Assembly: GCA_021199795.1 (NCBI GenBank)
Contig: JAJQHJ010000019.1
Location: 62,001 to 126,000 of the forward strand
Direction of reading: 5' to 3'
DNA: 64,000 bases
From: Oscillospiraceae bacterium
GTDB lineage: Bacteria > Bacillota > Clostridia > Oscillospirales > Ruminococcaceae
Every line of letters begins with the position of its first letter. The first letter of the stretch is position 1. A program made the translations under genes and the position numbers. A model generated the notes under the pieces. It did not search any database. It was not told where the DNA came from and worked only from the letters and a program-made list of their open reading frames with translations. Positions 19,870-28,962 of the stretch are shown here, piece after piece.

Positions 19870-20811
19870 TTATCCATCTAAAATTCCACTATCCTCTATT
19901 ATCCTTGATGCGACTTCTGTTTCTTTCTCACCACTTGAAAGCAAATCCCTGTATATCCAATTGATTCTCCCATCGCGTCGAAACCATGTGAGTTGCCTTT
20001 TGGCATATCTTCTCGAATCCTGCTTAACGCTTTCTATGCATTCTTCAAGTGACTTTTCCCCGGAAAAGTATGGCTTGAATTCCTTGTAACCAATAGCCTG
20101 TCCGGCTGTGGCAACATTTTCGCGTGATAAAACCATTCTTGCTTCCTCAAGAAGTCCCATTTCAATCATCCTGTCAACTCTTTTATTTATTCTCGCATAC
20201 AAAAGCTCTCTGTCGGAATAATTCAGTCCAATCATGACAGGATCATACGGGCTCTCTTTTTGTGAGATTCTGTTTGCCTCTGTCATCGTCACCCCGGAGA
20301 TTTTGTAAACCTCGATAGCCCTGATTATTCTCATCAGATTATTCGGATGAAGCCTGTCTGCTGATTCCGGATCAAACTCGCGTAAGACACCAAGTAGGTA
20401 TTCCCCACCTTTTTCTTCGGCAAGCTTGCTGAGTTCATCCCTTAGTTCTGTAGATGAACAGGTTTCATCAAATCTAATGCCGTTTATGAGTGACGAAATA
20501 TAGAGCCCGGTGCCACCACATACAATAGGGATCTTCCCTGCCTCTGCAATGTAGCTTATACATTCGCCGGCAAGCCTCACATAATCAGCAACCGAAAACT
20601 CCTCCGAAAGATCGAGAATATCTATCATATGATGCTTTATTCCGTTCATTTCCTCAAGCGTAGGCTTTGCTGTAGCAACGCTTATATCCCTGTAAATCTG
20701 CATGGAATCCGCAGAAACAATCTCGCCATCAAAACGCTTCGCCAAAGCTACCGCAAGCTCTGTTTTTCCTGAAGCTGTGGGACCACATACAACAATCAAC
20801 TTCTGTTTCAT
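19870..20811 (-). CDS. miaA: tRNA dimethylallyltransferase MiaA
   Basis: MiaA (313 residues) transfers dimethylallyl to A37 of tRNAs reading UNN codons. The P-loop is VVCGPTASGKTELA at about residues 7-20; DSMQIYRDISVATAKPT and GGTGLYISSLI are family blocks; KQDSRRYAKRQLTWFRRD is the conserved C-terminal tRNA-binding motif. It starts just after the mutL stop (ATG at 20811, with a TTG one codon earlier). The mutS-mutL-miaA order is conserved widely in bacteria. Confidence 0.97.
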   Translation of the reverse strand: MKQKLIVVCGPTASGKTELAVALAKRFDGEIVSADSMQIYRDISVATAKPTLEEMNGIKHHMIDILDLSEEFSVADYVRLAGECISYIAEAGKIPIVCGGTGLYISSLINGIRFDETCSSTELRDELSKLAEEKGGEYLLGVLREFDPESADRLHPNNLMRIIRAIEVYKISGVTMTEANRISQKESPYDPVMIGLNYSDRELLYARINKRVDRMIEMGLLEEARMVLSRENVATAGQAIGYKEFKPYFSGEKSLEECIESVKQDSRRYAKRQLTWFRRDGRINWIYRDLLSSGEKETEVASRIIEDSGILDG

Positions 20812-20814
20812 CAA

Positions 20815-22734
20815 TTATAATGTTCTTCGGAACATTTTCTCGATTTCACGCTTGGAAAGCTTCACAAGAACAGGTCTTCCATGAGGGCAATAACGAATAT
20901 CCTCTTCTGTTATAAGCTCCAGAAGACGTTCAAGCTCGACTATGCTTGTGTCGCTGTTAGCTTTCATAGCCGCTTTACAAGCAAAAGTGTGGTACAAATC
21001 GTCGAAAATATCTTCACCTTTATTTTTCTTGCCCTGAATAATACTGTCGGCAACCTGGATGACAACATCTATGGGATCCATATCCTGAGCCATCATAGGC
21101 GAACTGGTTATCACAATTTCAGGTGCATCAACAAACTTAATCCCGATTCCAAGTCTTTGGCAAACATCCTGATTCTCGTAAAGAGCATCATACTGATCAT
21201 ATGTAAGGGTAAATTTAACAGGGTTAAGAAGCATCTGCGAGTCAAGCTCAGTTCTCTTGCGCTTAAGATCCTCATAAATCAGTCTCTCATGTGCAGCATG
21301 TTTATCCACAAGAAGAATATCATCCCCGCATTGAGCTATGACGTAAGTCTTGAACGCTTCGCCTATTACTCTCATTTCAAGTGGCTCGGTATAGGAAACC
21401 TTTTCTGCTTCAACCGGTCTCACAAGGGATTGTTCGTTTATGTATGTATATGAGTTATCTGAGCTAACTGAATCTGAAGAAAGATCATCGCTGCCATCAT
21501 CAATCAACTCAGGAGTCTTGTCTTCACTCTTCCTGGTCTTATATGGTGCTTTGTAATCTTTCATTATTGTACTCAAAAAATCACTTTTCAGTATAGTTGT
21601 TACGTGAGGTTCAGCTGACGGAGAACTAAATGATAACTGCTTATTTTCTTCAGATGATGAAGTAACACCTGAATATAACTGGCTATGAGTAATGGAGCTG
21701 TTTGCAGATACCCGTGAGCCATCAGCATTAATTTCCTCAGGAGAATCGAATTTCTGAAGCGCGTTCTGAACAGCAAAATAGATTGCATCATAAATTGTTT
21801 TAGTGCTCTGAAATCTTATTTCAAGCTTAGTTGGATGCGCATTGACATCTACAGTATAACCAGGCACAGAAAGGTTAAGAACACAACCAGGGTGCTTTCC
21901 AACCATCATCCTGTTGTTATAGGCTTCTTCGAGAGCAGTTGTCAGAGTTACATTCTTTATGTATCTCGAATTGACAAAGAAGTTCTGAAAGTGCCTCGTC
22001 GGCTTTGAAGCAAGAGGCTTTGTCACGTAGCCTGTAACAGTGACATACGAAGATTTATAATCTACCGGAATACATCCCTCATAAAAATCCTTACCAAGAA
22101 TTGTGTATATTGCAGAGAGAAGCTTTCCATCACCTGAAGTAACAAATTCAACCCTATTGTCTCTGATGAATTTTATCGATATTTCAGGGTGAGAAAGTGC
22201 TATCTTCTGCACGATCGTTGCAATAGAATTTCCCTCTTTAGTGTCTTTCTCTAAAAACTTCTGTCTTGCCGGAGTGTTATAAAACAAATCTCTTACGATT
22301 ATGGTTGTGCCATCAGGGCAGCCTGCAGATTCAGAGGAAATCTCTTCGCTACCCTCTATCTCGTACTTGAACCCAAGTTCGTCCTCACGCCTTTTTGTCA
22401 GAAGCTGAACTTTGGAAATAGTGCAAATAGATGCAAGTGCTTCCCCTCTGAAGCCGAGAGTCATGATTGAATCAAGGTCTTCCTTTGAAGTAATCTTACT
22501 TGTTGCATGGCTGACAAAAGCCAGAGGCACATCTTCTGAAGCAATTCCTGAGCCATTATCGGTAACTCTTATGTAGGTTTTTCCGCCGTTCTTGATTTCA
22601 ACAACTATGTTATCAGCACCAGCATCAACTGAGTTCTCCAAAAGCTCCTTTACAACTGAAAATGGTTTTTCAATAACCTCTCCAGCGGAAATAAGCTCAT
22701 ATATCGATTTGTCCAAAAGATGAATTTTACTCAT
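20815..22734 (-). CDS. mutL: DNA mismatch repair protein MutL
   Basis: MutL (639 residues). The N-terminal GHKL ATPase is intact: KELLENSVDAGAD, DNGSGI, and the TLGFRGEALASI lid. The C-terminal dimerisation/endonuclease domain has DKHAAHERLIYE, matching the DQHA(X)2E(X)4E metal motif with Lys in place of Gln, plus ACKAAMKA and CPHGRP. This indicates a nicking-competent MutL, as expected where MutH is absent. The central linker (about residues 330-440) is Ser/Asp-rich. It is flanked by mutS and miaA. Confidence 0.97.
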   Translation of the reverse strand: MSKIHLLDKSIYELISAGEVIEKPFSVVKELLENSVDAGADNIVVEIKNGGKTYIRVTDNGSGIASEDVPLAFVSHATSKITSKEDLDSIMTLGFRGEALASICTISKVQLLTKRREDELGFKYEIEGSEEISSESAGCPDGTTIIVRDLFYNTPARQKFLEKDTKEGNSIATIVQKIALSHPEISIKFIRDNRVEFVTSGDGKLLSAIYTILGKDFYEGCIPVDYKSSYVTVTGYVTKPLASKPTRHFQNFFVNSRYIKNVTLTTALEEAYNNRMMVGKHPGCVLNLSVPGYTVDVNAHPTKLEIRFQSTKTIYDAIYFAVQNALQKFDSPEEINADGSRVSANSSITHSQLYSGVTSSSEENKQLSFSSPSAEPHVTTILKSDFLSTIMKDYKAPYKTRKSEDKTPELIDDGSDDLSSDSVSSDNSYTYINEQSLVRPVEAEKVSYTEPLEMRVIGEAFKTYVIAQCGDDILLVDKHAAHERLIYEDLKRKRTELDSQMLLNPVKFTLTYDQYDALYENQDVCQRLGIGIKFVDAPEIVITSSPMMAQDMDPIDVVIQVADSIIQGKKNKGEDIFDDLYHTFACKAAMKANSDTSIVELERLLELITEEDIRYCPHGRPVLVKLSKREIEKMFRRTL

Positions 22735-22757
22735 GATGCAACTTCCTAACTAAGGTT

Positions 22758-25367
22758 TTAGATGTAACGCAAAATATCTGAAATCAGCTCTCTTAGCTCC
22801 TTATCGGACAGTTCGTCGATATTGGTCTTTCTGAGCATATTTATTACAGCTTTCTCATTAATGCCCTCAAACGACACCTGGTCGCTTTCAGCCGGAATCT
22901 GAGTCACAGGCTTGACTTCAAGCTCTTTTAAAATCTCCCTGGAACGTCTTAAAATCGATTCTGGAAGACCAGCAAGCTTAGCTACTTCGATGCCGTAAGA
23001 CTCATCAACTCCGCCCCTGACTATCTTTCTTAAGAACCTGATACCGTCTGAACCTTTCTTAACAGCCACACTGTAATTTTTGATTCCTGGCTTCTCGTTT
23101 TCAAGGGAAATAAGTTCATGATAATGAGTTGCGAAAAGTGTTTTGCACCCAACTTTTCTCGGATTAGCTATATACTCCGCAACACTCTTTGCAATGCTCA
23201 GACCGTCATAGGTTGAAGTTCCTCTTCCAACCTCATCAAGAATTACAAGACTATCGCGAGTGGCATTCCTGACTATATCCGCAACCTCGCTCATTTCAAC
23301 CATGAAAGTGGACTGCCCGGCTGTAAGGTCATCAGATGCTCCAACCCTTGTGAATATCTGATCACATATTGAAATCTTTGCATAATCAGCCGGCACGAAC
23401 GAACCTATCTGAGCCATGAGAGTTATCAGTGCAACCTGTCTCATATATGTAGACTTTCCGGACATATTGGGACCGGTTATTATGGACATGCGATTATCTG
23501 TCAGATCGAGATAAGCATCATTCGGCACGAAAAGCTCATCTTTAAGCATAAGCTCAACTACCGGATGTCTGCCGTTTCTTATATCTATTATTCCATCAAT
23601 AGCAATTTCCGGCTTAGTATAGTTATTCTTTATTGCAACAGAAGCAAATGAAGCCAAAACATCAACGGAGGCAACCGCCACAGCAGTTTTCTGAACCTCA
23701 GAGAGCTTATTTGCGACATACTCCCTTACCTCATTGAATATTTCATTTTCAAGTGCCAGAATGCGTGCTGATGCGCCTGAAATCATATCTTCGGCATTCT
23801 TAAGCTCTTCTGTTATGTAACGCTCTGCATTCACAAGAGTCTGCTTTCTTATGAAGTAATCGGGAACCTGATCAGCAAACGAACGTGTAACTTCCATATA
23901 GTAGCCGTAAACATGGTTGTATCCTGATTTCAGATTTCTGATTCCAGTTTTTTCGCGTTCCTTAGCTACAATCTCTTCAATTACACTCTTACCATCAGAA
24001 GCAATCTTTCTTAAGTTATCAAGCTCGTCATTAAAGCCCTCCTTGATCATTCCACCGTTTTTAAACGTTGCAGGAAGATCATCAGGAATTGCATTGTCAA
24101 TAAGATTTGCGATATCATCAAGAGTGGATATATCGTTATTGAGAGTTTTGATAAGTTCTGAATCAAGCTCGCCCAGAATTCTCTTAATCTCAGGGAGTCT
24201 TAGCGAAGTACTGGCAAGTGCCTTTAAATCCCTTGGGGTTGCTGTTTTATAGATGACTTTAGTCATAAGACGTTCAAGGTCATAAACGCCGCTTAGCTCA
24301 TCCTCCAAACATGACAACAGTGCTGAATTGCGGTAAAGAGCTTCAACAGCGTCAAGTCTCCTGATTATTCTGGTAGGATTGCACAAAGGCTGCTCGATCC
24401 AGGATTTAAGCATTCGCTTGCCCATTGAAGTTTTGGTCATATCAAGAACCCAAAGAAGCGATCCTTTTTTCTCACCGCTTCTTATTGTTTTAGTGAGTTC
24501 AAGATTTGTCCTTGCAGTATAGCCAAGAGCCATAATCTGATCGTCCGAATGCCTTTCGATTGACGAGAATCTCGGGACACGTCCCCTCTGGGTGTCAGCA
24601 ATATAGCAAAACAGTGCTGAAACAGCCTTGGCTTCAGCGTCTTTTTCAGAAAGCTCAAGCTGGCTGAACGAGTCATTTGAGAATTGATCCAGAATCAGCT
24701 GACAATTTTTTGAGAAATCAAACGATTCCTCTTCAAGAGTTCTGATTCCTGCTTTCAGCTTGTCAGATATAAACCTTGCAACATCGCTATCCATAGGAAA
24801 CTTTTTCTGGCAAAGGATTTCAACAGGCGAGTACCTTGATAACTTATTGATCAGGAACGCCTGCAAATCGCCCTCAGATGATTTATAGATATGAGCTTCA
24901 CCTGTTGACATGTCAGCAAAGCAAATAGCAACAGTCCCAGCTTCCAGATAAATTGAAGCAAGCCAGTTATTATTCCCCTCATCAAGCATACTGCTATCAG
25001 TAAGAGTTCCGGGAGTGACAATTCTTATAACATCGCGCTTGACTATGCCCTTAGCGGTTGCAGGATCCTCAAGCTGCTCACAGATGCAAACATTATAGCC
25101 CTTATCAATCAGCTTCTTGATATAAGAATCACACGCATGATGAGGAACTCCGCACATCGGAGCTCTTTCCGGAAGACCGCAGTCTTTAGAGGTCAAGGCA
25201 AGCTCAAGTTCTTTTGATGCTACCAATGCATCATCAAAGAACATTTCATAAAAATCTCCCAGCCTGAAGAAAAGGATGCTGTCCATATGCTCAAGCTTTA
25301 TCTCAACATATTGTCTCATTCCCTTCGACAGAGAATTTATATCAACGTCCTTGAGTAAAAGCGGCAT
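22758..25367 (-). CDS. mutS: DNA mismatch repair protein MutS
   Basis: MutS (869 residues) binds mismatches and signals to MutL. The mismatch-binding Phe-x-Glu is FFRLGDFYEMFF near residue 40. The ATPase domain has Walker A GPNMSGKSTYM, Walker B VILDEVGRGTSTYDG and the conserved FATHYHEL. Length and order are normal for MutS1. AAAGGATG precedes ATG 25367. It follows ylbF with a 47-base gap, most likely in the same transcript. Confidence 0.98.
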   Translation of the reverse strand: MPLLLKDVDINSLSKGMRQYVEIKLEHMDSILFFRLGDFYEMFFDDALVASKELELALTSKDCGLPERAPMCGVPHHACDSYIKKLIDKGYNVCICEQLEDPATAKGIVKRDVIRIVTPGTLTDSSMLDEGNNNWLASIYLEAGTVAICFADMSTGEAHIYKSSEGDLQAFLINKLSRYSPVEILCQKKFPMDSDVARFISDKLKAGIRTLEEESFDFSKNCQLILDQFSNDSFSQLELSEKDAEAKAVSALFCYIADTQRGRVPRFSSIERHSDDQIMALGYTARTNLELTKTIRSGEKKGSLLWVLDMTKTSMGKRMLKSWIEQPLCNPTRIIRRLDAVEALYRNSALLSCLEDELSGVYDLERLMTKVIYKTATPRDLKALASTSLRLPEIKRILGELDSELIKTLNNDISTLDDIANLIDNAIPDDLPATFKNGGMIKEGFNDELDNLRKIASDGKSVIEEIVAKEREKTGIRNLKSGYNHVYGYYMEVTRSFADQVPDYFIRKQTLVNAERYITEELKNAEDMISGASARILALENEIFNEVREYVANKLSEVQKTAVAVASVDVLASFASVAIKNNYTKPEIAIDGIIDIRNGRHPVVELMLKDELFVPNDAYLDLTDNRMSIITGPNMSGKSTYMRQVALITLMAQIGSFVPADYAKISICDQIFTRVGASDDLTAGQSTFMVEMSEVADIVRNATRDSLVILDEVGRGTSTYDGLSIAKSVAEYIANPRKVGCKTLFATHYHELISLENEKPGIKNYSVAVKKGSDGIRFLRKIVRGGVDESYGIEVAKLAGLPESILRRSREILKELEVKPVTQIPAESDQVSFEGINEKAVINMLRKTNIDELSDKELRELISDILRYI

Positions 25368-25414
25368 ACTTTATTCATCCTTTCTTATGCTTTATTCTGA
25401 ATTATTTAACTATT

Positions 25415-25819
25415 TTAGTGGCATCCACCACATGAAGCACAGTTTCCTGTGCAGCTGTAGTTCATATCACAGGTTTCCGGGTCTTCACCATTTGCAGACA
25501 TACTGATTATTGTTGTAATCTGTCTGAGAAGATCGTCCATCTCACTCTTTGCATCGTTATAGGCAGTCATATGCTCGTTTTTCATAATTGTTGAGTAAAG
25601 CTCACCTACACTGTTTTTCAGAGATTCAATCTTTTCCTCATCCCTGCTTGCTTTTGAAACCTCGTTATTGAGAAGAGTTCTGCCTTTATTGAACTGATCT
25701 ATCAGACTCTGGAGCTCAGTATCGTTGTCGTTAGCAACACGGGCTCTTACATAGTTTGAATACCTCTCATCAGCTTGGATAGCCTTTCCGAGTTCTCTTG
25801 TCAATTGGATAACGTCCAT
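25415..25819 (-). CDS. YlbF/YmcA-family protein with C-terminal Cys cluster
   Basis: A 134-residue YlbF-family protein: helical throughout (residues 1-110), with the family pattern LTRELGKAIQADERYSNY and a heptad-like middle. In Bacillus the related YlbF-YmcA-YaaT complex binds iron-sulfur clusters and stimulates RNase Y and Spo0A phosphorelay activity. Here the last 18 residues carry five Cys (117, 123, 127, 130, 133) and a terminal His, a plausible metal or cluster site. The gene precedes mutS and has its own promoter. Family call good, function inferred. Confidence 0.8.
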   Translation of the reverse strand: MDVIQLTRELGKAIQADERYSNYVRARVANDNDTELQSLIDQFNKGRTLLNNEVSKASRDEEKIESLKNSVGELYSTIMKNEHMTAYNDAKSEMDDLLRQITTIISMSANGEDPETCDMNYSCTGNCASCGGCH

Positions 25820-25891
25820 TATAAATTCTCCTTGTATATCATATTGTGTGATTCAAATTCAGCATGTGCAATGCTCAGACTGCACTTAGTT

Positions 25892-25920
25892 ATTATACCA
25901 CAATCCCTTGTAAAAAACAA
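25892..25920 (-). promoter_or_regulatory. Candidate promoter for ylbF-mutS-mutL-miaA
   Basis: Minus strand: TTGTTT (25915-25920), 17-base spacer, perfect TATAAT (25892-25897), about 70 bases before the ylbF start. The -35 match is weak. Confidence 0.6.
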
Positions 25921-25990
25921 GACGTTATGCTCAAATTACAGTATATATGCCTGAGAAAAATTTTCAAGGGAGTTTGCTTACAGACAAGAA

Positions 25991-26013
25991 AACGCCCCGA
26001 CAATCGGGGCGTT
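25991..26013 (-). terminator. Intrinsic terminator after the NPTTG peptide gene
   Basis: Perfect 10-base arms (25991-26000 and 26004-26013) with a three-base loop and a TTTTCTTG tail in the leftward direction. A GC-rich stem and T-run make this a confident terminator. Confidence 0.9.
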
Positions 26014-26039
26014 TTCGTTACATACTTCTCGGATAAAGA

Positions 26040-26279
26040 TTAGTGTTTCTTGGAAGCTACAACACCGGCAGCAGCAACTACCATAGGAAGTACGCAAAGT
26101 GCAATACCTGTGGTCGGGTTGGAATCGGTGGTCTCAGTCTCCTCAGCATCGGTATCCTCTACGTTGAGGGTCTCATCGTCAGTCTCAGTTTCGGTGTCAG
26201 TGTCCTCTGCGAATGCAGCGACAGTCATCATAGAAAGAACCATGACGAGGGAGAGAAGAAGTGCAACAATTTTTTTCAT
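26040..26279 (-). CDS. Small secreted acidic peptide with C-terminal NPTTG wall-anchor-type signal
   Basis: A 79-residue pre-protein. Residues 1-24 form a clear signal peptide (MKKIVALLLSLVMVLSM, cleavage expected after AFA). The mature part (about 25-53) is almost entirely Asp/Glu/Thr. Residues 54-58 are NPTTG, followed by a hydrophobic stretch and SKKH, the layout of a sortase sorting signal with a short basic end. Processing would leave only about 33 residues on the surface. A very strong Shine-Dalgarno (AAGGAGG) and its own terminator suggest high monocistronic expression. I do not recognise a named family; the sortase is not in the window. Confidence 0.8.
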   Translation of the reverse strand: MKKIVALLLSLVMVLSMMTVAAFAEDTDTETETDDETLNVEDTDAEETETTDSNPTTGIALCVLPMVVAAAGVVASKKH

Positions 26280-26323
26280 AAAGAAAAACCTCCTTTTTGT
26301 TAAGCAAACCGCTTAGTAGTTAT

Positions 26324-26329
26324 ATTATA
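26324..26329 (-). promoter_or_regulatory. Candidate -10 element for the NPTTG peptide gene
   Basis: A perfect TATAAT on the minus strand about 45 bases before the start codon; no convincing -35 element at the usual spacing. The remaining intergenic sequence up to galE (to 26501) shows only an 8-base inverted repeat (26442-26449 / 26461-26468). Confidence 0.35.
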
Positions 26330-26501
26330 CATTATTCTTGCGAGATTTACTATTGCCAATTTATACAATCTTTTTCTTTCAAAAAGCTCCAAAATCGGCG
26401 TTATGCAAAAATCGCAAAAATATTGCACACCAAATGTAGCTATTTTATGAACTTATTCGCCATAAAATGAGTAAAAGCCAGGGAAATATTGTTGTTCTCC
26501 G

Positions 26502-27530
26502 TTAACCAGCATTATATCCGTATGGATTATTCTTTTGCCAGTTCCAGGAGTCACGGCACATATCATCAATGCCATAGACAGCTTTCCAGTGAAGCTCCTT
26601 TTCTGCAAGAGTCGGGTCTGAGTAATTCTCATCGAGGTCTCCGGCACGTCTCGGACCGATTACGTAGGGAATTTCCTTGCCGCAGGCTTTCTCGTATGCC
26701 TTAACGACATCTAGAACGGAATAGCCTATTCCAGTGCCTAAATTATATATGTAGACTCCGCCGTCTTTAGACTCATCTATCTTCTCAAGAGCTCTTACAT
26801 GACCGTCCGCCAGATCGCAAACGTGAATATAATCACGGACACCGGTGCCATCATGGGTTTTATAATCATTTCCCCAGACGTTGAGGTGATCTCTTCTCCC
26901 GACAGCTACCTGCGCGATATATGGGACAAGATTGTTCGGAATTCCCTGCGGGTCTTCACCTATGAGTCCCGACGGATGCGCACCAATTGGGTTGAAGTAT
27001 CTGAGTAAAACCACATTCCACTCGTTATCGGCAGTATGAATATCGGTCAAGATCTGCTCAATCATACTCTTTGTCCAGCCATAGGGATTCGTGCATGTAC
27101 CTTTAGGGCAATCCTCAGTTATCGGAACTCTTTCGGGTGCACCATAAACAGTTGCAGATGAACTGAAAATTATATTCTTGACTCCGTGAGCTTTCATCGA
27201 CTCAAGAAGCGTAAGGGTTCCACCAATGTTATTCTTATAGTACTCAAGTGGCTTTGCGACAGACTCTCCTACCGCCTTAAGACCTGCAAAGTGAATAAGA
27301 GCCGTAATATCAGGATTCTCATCCAGGATTTTATCCATCGCTGCACGATCAAGCATATCAGCTTTATAGAATTTTACCGACTTACCAGTTATCTTTTCAA
27401 CCCTTTTCAAGGATTCCTCACTTGAATTTACAAGATTGTCGAATACAACAACATCATAGCCTTTCTCAAGCAAGGTTAAAACTGTATGTGAACCTATGTA
27501 TCCGGCTCCTCCTGAAACTAAAATCGACAT
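26502..27530 (-). CDS. galE: UDP-glucose 4-epimerase
   Basis: GalE (342 residues) interconverts UDP-glucose and UDP-galactose with bound NAD. The Rossmann motif [10 protein letters not shown] is at residues 7-16; the catalytic Ser/Tyr/Lys are in [11 protein letters not shown] and [27 protein letters not shown] and [13 protein letters not shown] are family blocks. Length is typical. It lies downstream of the GH30 genes but has its own promoter embedded in a terminator-like hairpin (27531-27594), so it is probably expressed independently of them. Confidence 0.97.
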   Translation of the reverse strand: MSILVSGGAGYIGSHTVLTLLEKGYDVVVFDNLVNSSEESLKRVEKITGKSVKFYKADMLDRAAMDKILDENPDITALIHFAGLKAVGESVAKPLEYYKNNIGGTLTLLESMKAHGVKNIIFSSSATVYGAPERVPITEDCPKGTCTNPYGWTKSMIEQILTDIHTADNEWNVVLLRYFNPIGAHPSGLIGEDPQGIPNNLVPYIAQVAVGRRDHLNVWGNDYKTHDGTGVRDYIHVCDLADGHVRALEKIDESKDGGVYIYNLGTGIGYSVLDVVKAYEKACGKEIPYVIGPRRAGDLDENYSDPTLAEKELHWKAVYGIDDMCRDSWNWQKNNPYGYNAG

Positions 27531-27592
27531 AGAAAAAAGACCTCCCTACTCGTAATTGTGCTTATATAATAGCACATTTCGAGCGGAAGGTC
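27531..27592 (-). terminator. Long hairpin with T-run covering the galE Shine-Dalgarno
   Basis: Leftward RNA from the GH30 operon would fold three stacked stems: 27585-27592 with 27539-27546 (eight pairs, one G-U), 27080-type inner pairs 27580-27583 with 27549-27552 (four), and 27571-27576 with 27557-27562 (six), with an eight-base loop. A TTTTTTCT tract (27531-27538) follows immediately and abuts the galE ATG. The distal arm contains the GGGAGG ribosome site of galE. It should therefore both terminate read-through and hide the ribosome site. Confidence 0.7.
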
Positions 27593-27594
27593 AA
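27566..27594 (-). promoter_or_regulatory. Sigma-A promoter for galE inside the hairpin
   Basis: Minus strand: TTGACC (27589-27594), 17-base spacer, TATTAT (27566-27571) preceded by an extended TGC. Transcription would begin within the distal half of the hairpin, so this RNA lacks the proximal arms and leaves the galE Shine-Dalgarno open. Confidence 0.7.
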
Positions 27595-27612
27595 TCATTA
27601 TTCAAGAAAATT

Positions 27613-28947
27613 TTAGCTCTCCGATATTACAAAAGTTGTGATGCTGTAGGAGTCAAGAACATACCCAAAAGTATTTTCACTGTAACTGATATTGCCTATC
27701 CTTGCCAGACTTTGAGTTTTACTTGTCGTATATGCCTCAACATATCCTATATCAAACCCTAAATCGCTCAAGCTGAACTGCTGTTCATAGTCGTTCTCGG
27801 AATTATTGATTACAACTATGACTATCTGATCGTCGGTCTTGAATGCAGATACGCTCACACCATCTGCTGGCTCCTCGGTAGCATCAATTCTTACGTAACC
27901 TGGTCGGACATATTTAGAGAACTGTGCCATGCAATAGCCACGCTTGGTTACGTCCCCCTCTTCATCAATAGGGCCGTAGAATCTGCGGATATACCACCAG
28001 ACATACGCCTGGAAATTGCCCTCCGTCAGTGCATCGGAAATATGTTCAGCAGTTTCCAAAGCCTCAGGCCACTTGTCTGCAACAGAAGTAGAGTTAGGAT
28101 ATATCATTTCAGTAACCCAGAGCTCCTTGCCCTCGCCAAGCTCCTCAAACAAAGAGTAACTGAAATCAGATACCTTTGTGCCATACAAGTGAGTTGCAAA
28201 GATGTCTATCTTCTCAAGAGCTTCTTCATTGTTGAGAATTTCATCATAGTACTCTTTGTCATAATTGAATGATTCTGGAGTCATCAGCATGCAATCTATT
28301 ACATCTGAGTAGTTGAGAATAAAGTCCATAATCTCTTCAGTAGTCCAGGAAACCCAGCCGGAGTTGGACAAATCGGGCTCATTCTGGAATGAGATAGCAT
28401 AGATATCAATGCCGTTTTCTTTCATAAAAGTGACGTAATCATTAAGATGCTCGGCATATTCAGCATACTTATCATGCTTGATTCTGATCGGATTATCCTC
28501 GCCAGCCTTTTCGTAGCTTTCCATCATATCGTCCGGAGCAGTCCATGGAGAAGCCATTATGATAGCTCCTGCATCCTGAGCAGCCTTGGCAGTGTCGAGG
28601 TCATCTGCCCACTTTTCGCTGTCAGGGTCTATGTGAAGTCTGAGAATTGTAAATCCAAGCTCATCATCACCGTTGCCGAATGCAGTCTGCCGTTCTTCCT
28701 CAGTCAGGTCACCGACCCAGGCAGGAAAGTTAGTGCCACCAAAGCCTATGATCGTCTGATATTCGGTACTCGCTGTAACCTCAATGATTCCTGATTCAAC
28801 CGTGTCAGTGTAATCAGGGGTGAAAAGTTCATCATCACGTATCTTTGTGACTTCTTCCTCCGCCGTGCTGCTTCCGCAGGAAACAAGTGGCATAAGCATC
28901 AGAACTGCTAAAACCAAGCAGAGTGATTTTTTTAGAATTTGTCCCAT
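27613..28947 (-). CDS. GH30 family lipoprotein, glucuronoxylanase-like (subfamily 8 type)
   Basis: A 444-residue surface lipoprotein. The signal peptide ends in a lipobox with Cys at residue 24. The GH30 catalytic module resembles subfamily-8 endoxylanases such as Bacillus XynC: GFGGTNFPAW, acid/base Glu190 in FQNEPD, nucleophile Glu280 in WVTEMIYPNS, then WWYIRRFYGP and KYVRPGYVRIDAT, with the C-terminal beta domain ending in SITTFVIS. The Tyr283-Pro-Asn-Ser and Arg321-Arg322 positions match the glucuronate-recognising residues I recall for XynC, so cleavage of glucuronoxylan is likely. The start at 28947 follows GGAGG by six bases. Last of three tandem paralogues. Confidence 0.9.
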   Translation of the reverse strand: MGQILKKSLCLVLAVLMLMPLVSCGSSTAEEEVTKIRDDELFTPDYTDTVESGIIEVTASTEYQTIIGFGGTNFPAWVGDLTEEERQTAFGNGDDELGFTILRLHIDPDSEKWADDLDTAKAAQDAGAIIMASPWTAPDDMMESYEKAGEDNPIRIKHDKYAEYAEHLNDYVTFMKENGIDIYAISFQNEPDLSNSGWVSWTTEEIMDFILNYSDVIDCMLMTPESFNYDKEYYDEILNNEEALEKIDIFATHLYGTKVSDFSYSLFEELGEGKELWVTEMIYPNSTSVADKWPEALETAEHISDALTEGNFQAYVWWYIRRFYGPIDEEGDVTKRGYCMAQFSKYVRPGYVRIDATEEPADGVSVSAFKTDDQIVIVVINNSENDYEQQFSLSDLGFDIGYVEAYTTSKTQSLARIGNISYSENTFGYVLDSYSITTFVISES

Positions 28948-28962
28948 AGTCATCCTCCATTT

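Noticed and set aside
20881..21453. Long rightward frame of 190 codons inside mutL
   Set aside because: Antisense shadow of an intact, conserved mutL; no ribosome site or family features.
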